A DNA stretch of 64,000 nt. Source: Pyronema omphalodes (lineage: Eukaryota > Ascomycota > Pezizomycetes > Pezizales > Pyronemataceae). The translations under genes were made by a program, and so were the position numbers. The notes beneath the pieces are model-generated. The model was not told where the DNA came from. It did not search any database and worked only from the letters and a program-made list of their open reading frames with translations. The first letter of the stretch is position 1, and each line of letters opens with the position of its first letter. This document shows, piece by piece, positions 29,864 to 39,500 of the stretch. The stretch lies in the NCBI GenBank assembly GCA_024516155.1, contig JAJJXM010000071.1:232700-296699 (forward strand). Reading direction: 5' to 3'.

Positions 29864-31318
29864 ATGTCGCCAAAACAACGACAGAACAACGCCAGACGAT
29901 CGAAACGGTCCGAAAACGCGTACAATGTTCTAGCCGACCTTCCTCATGATGGATCTAATCCTACATTTGATGAAAGAGATGGAAAAGTTGATGAAGTTGA
30001 TGGGAATTTCGCTGGAAAGCCCTTCCAGAGCGTGGTCTTGGCAGGATCACCAGTTCCTTCGGCTTCAACACACCAGCAGCAAGCGACACCTGAGCACAAC
30101 CGATTCAGAGACTTTCGCCGCGATCTGGTTATTGCTATGCGAGACGCTATCGAAAAAGACGACAACGATAGCAGCTTGAGCGCCCTGTTCTGTGAACATG
30201 AACCGCTTTTCACTGGAGCAAGCTTCCTGGGGATACAACAGATCCACCGGGACACACAGCGACGCTTCAATACCCTCGATGACACCATACGCAACAACAG
30301 CGATGAGATGCGCCACAGATTCGACGTCATGATGACGAAATTCAACATTCTGACCGGCGAAAACACGAAGCTGCGCGCAGCCTACGACTCTACGCAGGCA
30401 GAAACAGCAGCTCTCAAGGCTGCTGTGGACGCCCTGACGAGGAAAATCGACGAACAGCAACAAGTCATTTCGGCGCCCCCCTCACCGAACCTCACGGCCT
30501 CTTCCTCAGCGATGGAAGAGATGACTATGCAACTGTCCGTCGTCCAACATGACATTCAGGATGTCCTGGACGCTGTTCGCAACCCTCCTGGCAAGAGAAT
30601 GCGAAGGGGAAGCGACCAGAACACCGAACCCACCTCACCGACAAACAGAAGACCGGTGAACCACAAACCGAGAGCGGCATCACCGGTGCGAAGCCTGATG
30701 CACTCAAAACATGCGACTACCGCCGCCCAGGACAAGCTTGATGCCCTCAAGCCTATGTCCCCCCTACCTCTCCTCGCGATCACGTCGACCGAAGCGACAC
30801 CGGAACCTCACCCTGACAGTCCATCTGCTCAGGACACACCTCTACCCGACGCCCCAAGCACTGCCCCTGCTGAGACCGACGGATGGAAGACTGTGGAGGC
30901 AAAGGCTAAACAGAGGATGAAGCAGAAAGCGAAGGAGACGACACCTACGGCAGCGACACCCAGCAAGACCCCTAAAACAAAGAATGGTGGCCGGGGAAAG
31001 AATACCCACCAACCCAGAACGACAACCTCCTCTGCAAAGAAGACTTGGGCAGAAGTCGTCAAGAGCGGAGGCATCAACGTCCAGATTGTGCTTGGGAATG
31101 GCAATCTTGGACTGACAACACCACCGACAAGAAGGGGAGAGAGGCGAGGGGGAGCAGCGAGAAGGATGAGGAAGAAGGAAGGAGAAGGGGAGAGAGGGGA
31201 GGAGAAGAGGGGCAGGGCGGGCCTGGGCGTCTCAAAGGGCAAAGAGTCAGGAGACACCGGCGGAGGAGGTGAGAGAGGAGAGGAGAGTGGGGGCACGGGT
31301 GGCCCGGCGGATGTTTAA
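29864..31318 (+). CDS. HAL protein (type 1), 484 aa, best intact copy on the plus strand
   Basis: The start is the ATG at 29864 (MSPKQRQNNARRSKR), 194 bases from the element head. Residues 1-70 are basic then acidic and probably disordered. Residues 75-130 include a helical block ending in FTGASFLGIQQIHRDTQ. A coiled coil spans about 130-200, a second amphipathic helix (AMEEMTMQLSVVQHDIQDV) lies near 212-232, and a basic Pro/Ser/Thr linker runs to 340. GWKTVE is at 340, TWAEVV at 394, and an Arg/Gly/Glu tail of about 60 residues closes the protein. No polymerase, nuclease or zinc motif is present. The N-terminal segment 75-110 differs from all other type-1 copies, as if exchanged. Function is unknown. 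Confidence 0.78.
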   Translation: MSPKQRQNNARRSKRSENAYNVLADLPHDGSNPTFDERDGKVDEVDGNFAGKPFQSVVLAGSPVPSASTHQQQATPEHNRFRDFRRDLVIAMRDAIEKDDNDSSLSALFCEHEPLFTGASFLGIQQIHRDTQRRFNTLDDTIRNNSDEMRHRFDVMMTKFNILTGENTKLRAAYDSTQAETAALKAAVDALTRKIDEQQQVISAPPSPNLTASSSAMEEMTMQLSVVQHDIQDVLDAVRNPPGKRMRRGSDQNTEPTSPTNRRPVNHKPRAASPVRSLMHSKHATTAAQDKLDALKPMSPLPLLAITSTEATPEPHPDSPSAQDTPLPDAPSTAPAETDGWKTVEAKAKQRMKQKAKETTPTAATPSKTPKTKNGGRGKNTHQPRTTTSSAKKTWAEVVKSGGINVQIVLGNGNLGLTTPPTRRGERRGGAARRMRKKEGEGERGEEKRGRAGLGVSKGKESGDTGGGGERGEESGGTGGPADV

Positions 31319-31438
31319 CTTTGCTTTGGTTTCGTTTTTGCTTTGTGGAGGAAATAAAGGAGGAAAAATGGTTAAAAATGGGAGGGGAAGGGAGGAGGAA
31401 AGGGAGGAGCCCGGCGAGGCGGCCTCTGTGCAAGCAGG

Positions 31439-31450
31439 GCACTGGAACAG
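31439..31450. repeat. Target-site duplication of HAL-H (left copy)
   Basis: GCACTGGAACAG recurs at 33427-33438, inside the HAL-G 3' UTR. Confidence 0.94.
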
Positions 31451-33426
31451 CGGGACACCACACGGCAACGGCGACCCCCCCCCTGCGTTTGCAACAACCA
31501 GCACCGAAACCATCGATTTTTCCATCGGATTCGGATTCGCAGCACTCATTTACGTATCTCTGTGAATTTCCAGAGAGTTCTACGTTGATTTCGTTGATTT
31601 TCGCCGCGAAATCAGAGTTTTCACGCGTTTTGGCTTACCCCACCACGCGAAATGCCACCAAAACCTCGCCAACTCCGCGCCCCACGGCCCAAACAGTCTG
31701 GGAACGCGTTCCAAGCCCTTGTGGACCTTCCAGAAGATAGATCCGATTCTACTTTTGATGGAAGAGACGGAACAGTCGATGAAAATGATGGATTCAGCGC
31801 CGGAAACACGCTCCAGCGCGCGCCTTCTGTAGCCTCAGAAGCACCACCACCACCCCCACGATACGCCACCGATTACGGCGATTCACCAGTTCGCAAATGG
31901 CGCAAAGAGCTGGTGCACGAAGCTGTCAGCGCATATGTCTTCGGGGGGGAAATCGACAGCAGTGCTGAAAACATCCTTGAGTACTGCGCAGCCAACGCGA
32001 CAGTAGGAGCCCACCTTGACTGGCTCATCGAGCGGCGCACAGGCGCAATCGGCGACGAGATGGAAAGCGCCTTCCAAACTGTCTTCGATAAACTCGACAC
32101 AATGACGAGAAAGATGGACAAGATGGCCGTGGAAGAGGTGGCGCTACGCAAGGCCTACCACAAGTCCATCGCCGAAACAGCAGCCCTCAAAGCTGCTGTT
32201 GACACCCTCACAAAACAGCTCGACGAACGCATTGTCCCACAGGCCCTCCCTCTTCCAGGCCCGCCGACCTCCCCCTCCGCTATGGAGGAGATGACGATGC
32301 AACTCTCCCATGTCCAGCACGATATTCAGGACGTTCTGCACGCTGTACGCAACCCTCCCGGGAAAAGAAAGCGACGAGGGAGCGATCAGAACACCGGACC
32401 AACCACGCCGACAAACCAACGACCGGCAATCAACAAGAAACGAGATGCATCACCGGAGCACAGCCTGATGCACTCACAGCACGCGACCTCCGCCGCCCAG
32501 GATGCGCTTGATGCTCTGATGCTCAAGTATCCCCCGCGCCCTCTCGCGATAACCTCGACCGAAGCGACCACCAACCCCGCTCCTGACAGCGATGCTGCTC
32601 AGGACACAACTCTACCCGATGCCCCCACCACCACTGCCCTGGCGGACAAGGATGGATGGAAGACTGTGGAGGGGAAGGAAGCGCAGAAGAAGAGGAGGAA
32701 CGATAAGGCCGACAAGAAACGCGCGACGGAGAACAGCAACAAACCCCCGACGACAAAGACTGGTGGACGGGGAAAGACTACCCACCAACCGAAAACGAAT
32801 ACCCCCTCCGCGAAGAAGACTTGGGCAGAAGTCGTGAAGAGCGGAGGTATCAATGTCCAGATTGTGCTGGGGAATGGCAATCTTGGACTAACAACACCAC
32901 CGGCAAGAAGGGGAGAGAGGCGAGGGGGAGCAGCGAGAAGACTGAGGAAGAAGGAAGGAGAAGGGGAGAGAGGGGAGGGGAAGAGGGGCAGGGCGGGCCC
33001 GGGTGTCTCAAAGGGCAAAGAGTCAGGAGACACCGGCGGAGGAGGGGAGAGAGGAGAGGAGAGTGGGGGCACGGGTGGCCCGGCGGCTATTTAACTTTGC
33101 TTTGGTTTTGTTTTTGCTTTGTGGGGGAAATAAAGGCGGAAAAATGGTTAAAAATGGGAGGGGAAGGGCGGAGGAAATGGGGGAACGACCCGGCGAGGTG
33201 GCCTCCGAGCGTACAGGGCTCCTGGAACAGACGACGCTTGACGAACAAAAGCACAACGAGACTTGGGGGTCTACAACCCCACACCCTAACGACAAGCTCT
33301 GGGGCATACCCAGTGAGAGCCTGGCCTGACACCCGGGTTTCTTAATTTTGTATTTACTGTAGATTCCGCCATAACCTTACGGTTGGATGCGTGTATGAGT
33401 TAATAAATAAATAAATAAATAAATAA
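31451..33426 (+). mobile_element. HAL-H: type-2 ORF1-only element with LINE-A-type 3' end
   Basis: The head ACACCACACGGC starts at 31455, preceded by four extra bases (cggg). There is one open frame. The 3' end is the LINE-A type, with hairpin AACC-TTAC-GGTT (33372-33383) and a tail of TAAA units to 33426. It is inserted in the 3' UTR of HAL-G; the target duplication GCACTGGAACAG is at 31439-31450 and 33427-33438. It is nearly identical to HAL-K. Confidence 0.94.
31652..33094 (+). CDS. HAL protein (type 2), 480 aa, open
   Basis: The start is the ATG at 31652 (MPPKPRQLRAPRPKQ), equivalent to the type-1 start. The domain order matches type 1, but the first 300 residues are clearly divergent. 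A distinct acidic block (SSAENILEYCAANATVGAHL) precedes the coiled coil (ETAALKAAVDTLTKQLDER). The MEEMTMQLSHVQHDIQDV helix and the basic KRKRRGSDQNT patch are shared with type 1. From TWAEVVKSGGINVQ to the end the DNA is almost identical to type 1, which points to exchange of the 3' part between types. Conservation of both motifs across divergent copies suggests selection on the protein. Its role is not known. Confidence 0.78.
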   Translation: MPPKPRQLRAPRPKQSGNAFQALVDLPEDRSDSTFDGRDGTVDENDGFSAGNTLQRAPSVASEAPPPPPRYATDYGDSPVRKWRKELVHEAVSAYVFGGEIDSSAENILEYCAANATVGAHLDWLIERRTGAIGDEMESAFQTVFDKLDTMTRKMDKMAVEEVALRKAYHKSIAETAALKAAVDTLTKQLDERIVPQALPLPGPPTSPSAMEEMTMQLSHVQHDIQDVLHAVRNPPGKRKRRGSDQNTGPTTPTNQRPAINKKRDASPEHSLMHSQHATSAAQDALDALMLKYPPRPLAITSTEATTNPAPDSDAAQDTTLPDAPTTTALADKDGWKTVEGKEAQKKRRNDKADKKRATENSNKPPTTKTGGRGKTTHQPKTNTPSAKKTWAEVVKSGGINVQIVLGNGNLGLTTPPARRGERRGGAARRLRKKEGEGERGEGKRGRAGPGVSKGKESGDTGGGGERGEESGGTGGPAAI

Positions 33427-33659
33427 GCACTGGAACAGCAGACGCGCTTGGACAAGAAACCCCCGTAGTAACAGTGGGGACAGACCCCACAACCACAACG
33501 ATCAAGAGGAGGAGACTGGTAGAGGTGGAGTCTGGGTTTTTGCTTTTACATTTCTTTCTTCTTCTCTTTTGTATTTATCTGTCCCTTGTCATAACCTTCG
33601 GGTTGCAAACAAGTAATGAGAGAACAAACAAACAAACGAACAAACAATAGAGCGGTCGT

Positions 33660-34335
33660 CCTTTCGGCGAGGAAGGTTTCGCACCATGTTCGGATTTTTC
33701 GGGGGCAGCCTAACTGGTGTAGTGTCTGCTGAAGGCGATCGGCGGAGACATTGTCGAAAGCTCCGCGTGCGTCTAGGAAAAGTGCTGTGGTGATAAGTTT
33801 CTGTTGTTTACCCATTTCAAGGTCGTGGACGAGCGCCATTGCGGCGTCGATTGCGGATCGCTGCGGGCGGCCTCCTATTTGGTCTCGGTGTAACAGTTCC
33901 TGGGTCTCCGCAAGTTGTCCGAGCCGAGTCGCCATTAAGTTCTCTAACGTTTTTCCAAGGCAGTTCAGCAGGGCGATTGGGCGGTATACCTTTGGATTTG
34001 CGTAGTCGGGTTTGTTAGGTTTTGGTATAATTACCGTCGTGGCCTATCTCCACCCGCGGGGATGGTACCCTACAGTGCCCAGCGTCGAGTATAGATTGGT
34101 TAGGTATGTGGGGACGGCGGGACACACTTGGCGGAGACAACCAAAGGTTATCCCGTCGGGTCCTGGGGCTTTCGAGGGGGAAGAGCTAAAGATGGCTTGT
34201 TTGACCTCCGACGGCGAGGAGGTTGTCCACGCTGTCTCTCTGCGACAGGGGAGGGTGGATGGGGGGGGCGGGGGAGGTGGTGGGGGGGAAAACATCTGAA
34301 ATGCCTCTACTTTCCTGTCGAACGAACTGCAGAGT
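33660..34335 (-). pseudogene. LINE-D piece 3: ORF2 finger/palm start of RT
   Basis: The translation runs from SFDRKVEAFQMF through KAPGPDGITFGCLRQ, then RPIALLNCLGKTLENLMATRL, RPQRSAIDAAMALVHD and ALFLDARGAFDNV. That is the region between endonuclease and the catalytic core. One frame change lies near 34040 (plus strand ggcctatctccacc). The piece is bounded by the HAL-G and LINE-A1 target duplications and continues at 41371 (upstream) and 29669 (downstream). Confidence 0.87.
34321..34335. repeat. Target-site duplication of LINE-A1 (left copy)
   Basis: AACGAACTGCAGAGT is repeated exactly at 41356-41370 on the other side of the element. It lies in LINE-D ORF2. Confidence 0.95.
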
Positions 34336-34633
34336 AAGACCACCACACCACACAGCAAAGAGCGACCCCCCCCTGCCTTTTCAACAACAACGCCGAAATC
34401 GCAAGATTTTATCGCGGATTATTGTTCGGCAGCCCCGAATTACCTATTCCCAGCATTTCCAGATCAGGCCCTCTCTTTTTCGTTGAGTTTTCATCGAAAA
34501 AGAGTTTTCGGGCCCCTGAGAAAAGCCCCGCGAACCGGTTCCATCAACACCACCCTCCACCCACATCAACAACCATCATTTCAATCGCGGATTCCTTGTC
34601 GCTACCGCAGAATCAACTTATTCCGAACTTCCG
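34336..34633 (+). promoter_or_regulatory. LINE-A1 5' UTR with head, GNRA-type hairpin and inverted repeat
   Basis: After the C run, GCCGAA (34392-34397) and TTCGGC (34435-34440) can pair around an inner AAATC-GCAA-GATTT hairpin (34396-34409); the two stems share two bases. A perfect 10-bp inverted repeat CTCTTTTTCG/CGAAAAAGAG follows at 34473-34482 and 34495-34504. Both are kept in LINE-C and LINE-A2. An internal promoter is expected here but not demonstrable. Confidence 0.6.
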
Positions 34634-36544
34634 ATGCCCACCCGATCCTCCGCTGTTGAGAAACAGCCCCTCCCCCCCGACAAAGCGCCCCCTCGAGCGC
34701 TCGCGAAAGAAAAACGCGCTAACGCAGAGCCGCACGAGTCCGACGCGTCCGACGTTGAGATGCACGTAGACACGTGCTCTGACGTCAGCGAGGATTCCAG
34801 CGACGACGACGCGTCTCCCCGAGACAGCTCCCCAACGCCAACTTCTCGCAACACCACCAACGCCCCACCCAAAACACCCCACAACAAAAAACCCCTCCCC
34901 GTAAACTCCGACACCCCCGATCAACTGAGCAACAATGACCCTAAATACTCCATCCAACAAACCACCGGAAAACAGAAAAAACGCCCCGCCGCCTCCACTG
35001 CCCATACTATCACCCATATCGCCGAAGACTCCACCCCCGTTCCTGCACTAGTCAAACGACTCCACCCCGACACCGCTCCGATTAACGCCACACCTCCCAG
35101 CAACGCCGACCTCGCTCAATCCATCGACGTCCTCCACCACAATCTTGCTACCACCGCGGACATGTTTCGTCATGCCGACCAGACAACGAACGACAGAATC
35201 AACAAAGCGTTCAAGACAATCAACAAGAACCAGTCCCTCCTCCAATCCATCTACGACGCCGTCCAACTCCTCGCCCCGTCCCTCCTACCGAAAGGAACAG
35301 CTACCGCCGTGTCCCCCACCCCCGTCTCCGCATCCCCCACCCCCCTCGAGACCACCAGCCCCGATACCCAGCCCGTTAACGCCCCTCTCGATTTACCCTC
35401 CAAACATGCCCCCCGCCTCAGCGAAGCCGAGTACTGGAAGCAGAGGTGCTTGAACGCCGAAGCTGAACTCCGGAAGAACGAGCTCACTCCTCCCCCTCAC
35501 CTACCCCCTCCCCCACCCCCGGCGAACGAACCGTGGCAAGGACCAATACCCGCGGCCACCAAGTTGTTCAAAGAGAAAACAGATGCCCCATCAAAGACCC
35601 CCCCTAAGACCACCAAACCCAACCCCCAACGCAAGAACCCCCCCCGCGTCCAAGACATTGTGATCCCCTGCCCTGACCCCCGTGCCCTGCCCGATAGCTC
35701 TAAGATCGCCATTGGATTAGCTATCAACGAAGCCCTACACAAGGCGAAGGTGGAAGGAAACATCATGACGGTTAGGAAAAATATGGCAGGAAGCCTCATG
35801 CTTACCCCCTCCCCGAACACATCCATTACCGATCTCACCCCCCACCTCTCTGTTATCCACGCCGCTGCCTGCACAGTCCACCCGAACCTCTTGCCCCCCC
35901 GACTTAACGAAAAATGGTATAAGCTGGCAGTCCACGGAATCCCCACGGACTACAACGAGGACACCGCCGAGGGTATGCAAAAATTGCAGCAAGAAATCGA
36001 GACGAACCACAAAGTACGCCTGACACAACCCCCAAGGTACATCTCTCACCCGGACAAGCGTGTTGGTAAGACCGCCTCCAGTGTGATGATCGCACTGAAG
36101 TCCAGCGAGGAATACAACCTCCTCAAGAGAACAAAGGTGACAGTATTATTCGAACAACGCAAGGTGACAGAATTCTTCACCGCCCGTTCCATTGACCAAT
36201 GCCGCAGGTGCCAGAAATTTGGACATCATCATGCAATCTGCCCAGCTGACAATGGCCCCGCTTGCGCGATATGCGCCGCCCCTCACCCCACCGAATACCA
36301 CCAATGCAGCCAGTGTCCCACAATGCAGGGCCGCAAATGTCAACACACCCTCTACAAGTGTGCCAATTGTGTCACCGCTGGACTCACAGACGTCCACCAC
36401 GCCGCATACAGCACCCGCTGCCCCGTCAAAGTGAACGTCGTCAGGGAAGCCTGGCAGAAGACTCGCCCGGAGACAACACCCCTAGACGCCATCCCCTCCG
36501 AAATAAACCCCATCGCCGACACCACCATGACCGCTGATGAATAG
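34634..36544 (+). CDS. LINE-A1 ORF1: zinc-knuckle RNA-binding protein, 636 aa
   Basis: The start is the ATG at 34634 (MPTRSSAVEKQPLPP). An acidic Ser/Asp stretch (SEDSSDDDASPRDSS) lies near residues 50-65, a helical segment (DQTTNDRINKAFKTINKNQ) near 180-200, and a short coiled coil (EAEYWKQRCLNAEAELRK) near 255-275. A Pro-rich linker leads into a folded region with EKWYKLAVHGIPTDY and VTVLFEQRKVTEFF. From residue 523 there are three Cys/His knuckles: CRRCQKFGHHHAIC, CAICAAPHPTEYHQCSQC and KCANC...C. The stop overlaps the ORF2 start by 8 nt (ATGAATAG). The protein would coat element RNA and accompany it to the target, as known for LINE ORF1 proteins. The frame is open. Confidence 0.92.
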   Translation: MPTRSSAVEKQPLPPDKAPPRALAKEKRANAEPHESDASDVEMHVDTCSDVSEDSSDDDASPRDSSPTPTSRNTTNAPPKTPHNKKPLPVNSDTPDQLSNNDPKYSIQQTTGKQKKRPAASTAHTITHIAEDSTPVPALVKRLHPDTAPINATPPSNADLAQSIDVLHHNLATTADMFRHADQTTNDRINKAFKTINKNQSLLQSIYDAVQLLAPSLLPKGTATAVSPTPVSASPTPLETTSPDTQPVNAPLDLPSKHAPRLSEAEYWKQRCLNAEAELRKNELTPPPHLPPPPPPANEPWQGPIPAATKLFKEKTDAPSKTPPKTTKPNPQRKNPPRVQDIVIPCPDPRALPDSSKIAIGLAINEALHKAKVEGNIMTVRKNMAGSLMLTPSPNTSITDLTPHLSVIHAAACTVHPNLLPPRLNEKWYKLAVHGIPTDYNEDTAEGMQKLQQEIETNHKVRLTQPPRYISHPDKRVGKTASSVMIALKSSEEYNLLKRTKVTVLFEQRKVTEFFTARSIDQCRRCQKFGHHHAICPADNGPACAICAAPHPTEYHQCSQCPTMQGRKCQHTLYKCANCVTAGLTDVHHAAYSTRCPVKVNVVREAWQKTRPETTPLDAIPSEINPIADTTMTADE

Positions 36545-39500
36545 ATACGACTCATCAGCGGCGACCCTTCGCATCGTGTCACATAACACGAATCGCAGCG
36601 CCACCGCACTAACAACACTGCTGAACTCAGCAGGATCCAAAATAGACATATTGCTGGTACAAGAGATTAACGTTAAAGATCCCCGGTACGCAATCACACA
36701 TCCAGATTTCCTTTTGTTACTTCCCCCCCGCAGCCACCACAAAGTCAATCGCACTGCTGCATATATCTCTCGCCTCAACCCACATGTTCGAGTCACACCA
36801 AGACCGGACGTCAGCGGAGATCCTGACCTCCAGGTACTCGAGGTTAGCACCACACTCATTCCCTCCTTTTACCTCTTAAATATCTATAATGAAAAAGACC
36901 CCCAAACAAAATTATATACCGTCCCCCGCTCCCTTACCCCCCTCACTCTCCCCCACCGCTGCGTGATCACAGGGGACCTCAATGCCCATCACCCTCTGTG
37001 GAACTCCCACGCACGCAGACCAGCGAGAGCAGACGTGCTGGTGGAACTGATGGAAGACCATCACTGGCAACTGGTAAACGTCCCGGACGTTCCTACTTAC
37101 CACTATCGAGACGGATCGGGCTCTTCGGTCCTCGACCTGACTCTGGCAGCCCCGGCGATGGCAAGGGAAATTTCTTCTTGGGCCATTGACGACGGCATTG
37201 CCACGGGATCGGACCACGAGGTGATCCGTTTCCAAATCAACTCCTTAAACCCAGACCACCACAACACCGCAGGCGACACTACACGACTAAACTGGCGCAA
37301 GACGGACTGGGAGACCTTCACCGAAGAATTGCAACGCCTCACCGAAGCTTCCTACCCCCAGTGGTCCCACCTCCGAGCCAACCCCTCCGCCGAGAACCTC
37401 GACGAATGGGCTGCCCTCCTTCGCGACTCTATCCAAACCGCCGCCGCGATATCAACACCTACCCTCACCCCAACCCCGCGGTCGAAGAGATGGTGGACGG
37501 AGGAGGTACGCCTGACACGTAAAGACATGACCCGGGCCAGGAGGAGATGGAAACAGACCCGCCTTCCCCAACACCTCGCCGAATACAAACAGTCTCGAAA
37601 CGCCCACTACAGGAAAGTCCGACATGCAAAGGACTCCATGTGGAAGGAATACTTAGCCGCGGTAGAAGGACCAGACATATGGGCGGCCTTCCGATATACA
37701 AACCCGCGCCGCGCTCAATTGACACCACCGATCAAGACACAGGTAGGAGGAATGGAGAAGGTATGCGTCGACTTCGACAGTAAGGTAGAGGCCTTTCAAG
37801 CGTTATTCCCTCCCCCCCCAGCTGCCCCCCCCACACGCACCTCACGACCCAACCCCCAACTCCCCTGGAAAACATTCACCCCCGAAGAAATTCGTACCGC
37901 TATCACAACATCCTCCCCCAAGAAAGCCCCCGGCCCGGACTCCATCACGTTCGCGTGGCTTAGGAAGGCGTACGATGCAGTCCCCAAAGTTTTCAACGCC
38001 CTGTACTCAACCTTAGGAACGAAAGGATATCACCCGCGGAGCTGGCGAGAGGCCACGACGGTGGTGATACCTAAACCAAGCAAACCGGACTATAGCGCCA
38101 TAAAGGCATACCGCCCGATCGCCTTACTCAACTGCTTGGGCAAGGTGTTAGAAAAACTCATGGCGACCCGGCTCAGCCTTATGGCGGAGTCGCACGACAT
38201 CCTGCATAAGGACCAGATTGGCGGGCGCCCAAAACGCTCGGCAATTGACGCCGCGATGGCACTGACGCATGAGGTAGAAGTTAACGCGGGAAATCGCCTC
38301 GTGACGTCTGCCCTATTTTTAGATGTTCGAGGAGCTTTCGATAACGTCTCCTCCGCCAGATTACTGGCAACTATGCACTCACTCGGCTGCCCACAGGCGG
38401 TAATATCGTGGTGTTCCTCATTCTTAAGTGACCGCACAACCGCCCTATCATTTGACGGCAGAACAGATTCACAGCGTCCAATTCAAACCGGCATTCCCCA
38501 GGGATCCCCCGCGTCGCCAATACTCTTCCTCATATACCTTCGCCCCCTCTTTGACGCCTTACAATCCGAACACCCGACCCTGTGGACCCCTAGCTATATA
38601 GACGACGTTGCCTTGGTGGCCCATGGACGAACGAGAGAACAAAATGCGCGCGCCCTGGAAGCAGCCGCTCGCACCGCATTCAACTGGGCGCAGACGAACG
38701 CGGTAGCATTCGACGATTCCAAATCGGAGATGCTGCACTTCCATAAGTCGCGAATCGATGAACACAGCGAAGCAACAAACGTGCGCTTACCTAACGGCAC
38801 CATAGTCACCCCTGGGACACAAGGAGGCAGCAAGGACGTGGTCCGGTGGATTGGCATACATTTTGATCGCAAACTTTCCTTCTCCCAACATGTAAAAATA
38901 AGACTGACGGCCGCCGCTAGGTCCCTCAACGCCCTCCGAAGTTTGGTACGTCACGAAACAGGTCTGTCCCCCTCAGCGACCCGTACACTTTATCAAGCGT
39001 GTGTAACCTCTAGGTCGGATTTTGGCTCTGAGATCTGGTGGAATGGACAAAAAGGACTGGCCAGCACACTACAAACGCAACAAAACTCCGCCCTACGCCG
39101 CATACTAAACGCATTCACATCGACACCCATAGTGGCCCTACACAACGAAGCCGCCATACCCCCCGTCGCAGTTCGCCTCCAACGCCGCAGCCGCAAATAC
39201 GTTCTCCGCCTCCTCTCCCTCCCCCCTTCCCACCCCGTAGTTAGACGCTGCCCTTCCTCCTTCCCCGTGCCCAACCACTTCCCCACCTCCATATGTGACC
39301 CGTCCGAATATGACTACCCCTGGAACACCACCCAGAAAGCCCCCTCGCGCCTCGTTCGCATGCTCCGCTCCGTCGGTCAGTGGATATTACCAGACGACGT
39401 AATCGAGGACACGGCACACCCAAATCCCACCCCGTGGATAAGCTCACCCCTACGAATAAAGATATCCTCCCTCCCCAAACCCGAAGCCGCCGTCGAACAC

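Larger units (their letters stand above)
29670..33646 (+). mobile_element. HAL-G: ORF1-only element with LINE-B-type 3' end, split by HAL-H
   Basis: On the plus strand the head starts at 29670 (ACACGGCAACGGCG and a 10-base C run; the first few head bases are absent). The 3' UTR is interrupted at 31450 by HAL-H and resumes at 33439. It ends with the hairpin AACC-TTCG-GGTT (33593-33604) and a CAAA tail. The target duplication in LINE-D ORF2 is ATAGAGCGGTCGT at 29657-29669 and 33647-33659. Confidence 0.93.

Noticed and set aside
31652..33094. HAL elements as internally deleted LINE-A or LINE-B copies
   Set aside because: The HAL protein shows no alignment with ORF1 or ORF2 of either LINE; only the two ends are shared.
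33395..33426. TAAA/AAAT and CAAA arrays as telomeric or ordinary microsatellite repeats
   Set aside because: Each array lies exactly at the 3' end of an element, next to the terminal hairpin and a target duplication, so they are LINE tails.
34336..34440. HDV-like self-cleaving ribozyme at the LINE 5' end
   Set aside because: Some LINEs carry one and the 5' ends are uniform, but I cannot draw the nested double pseudoknot or place the catalytic C from this sequence.
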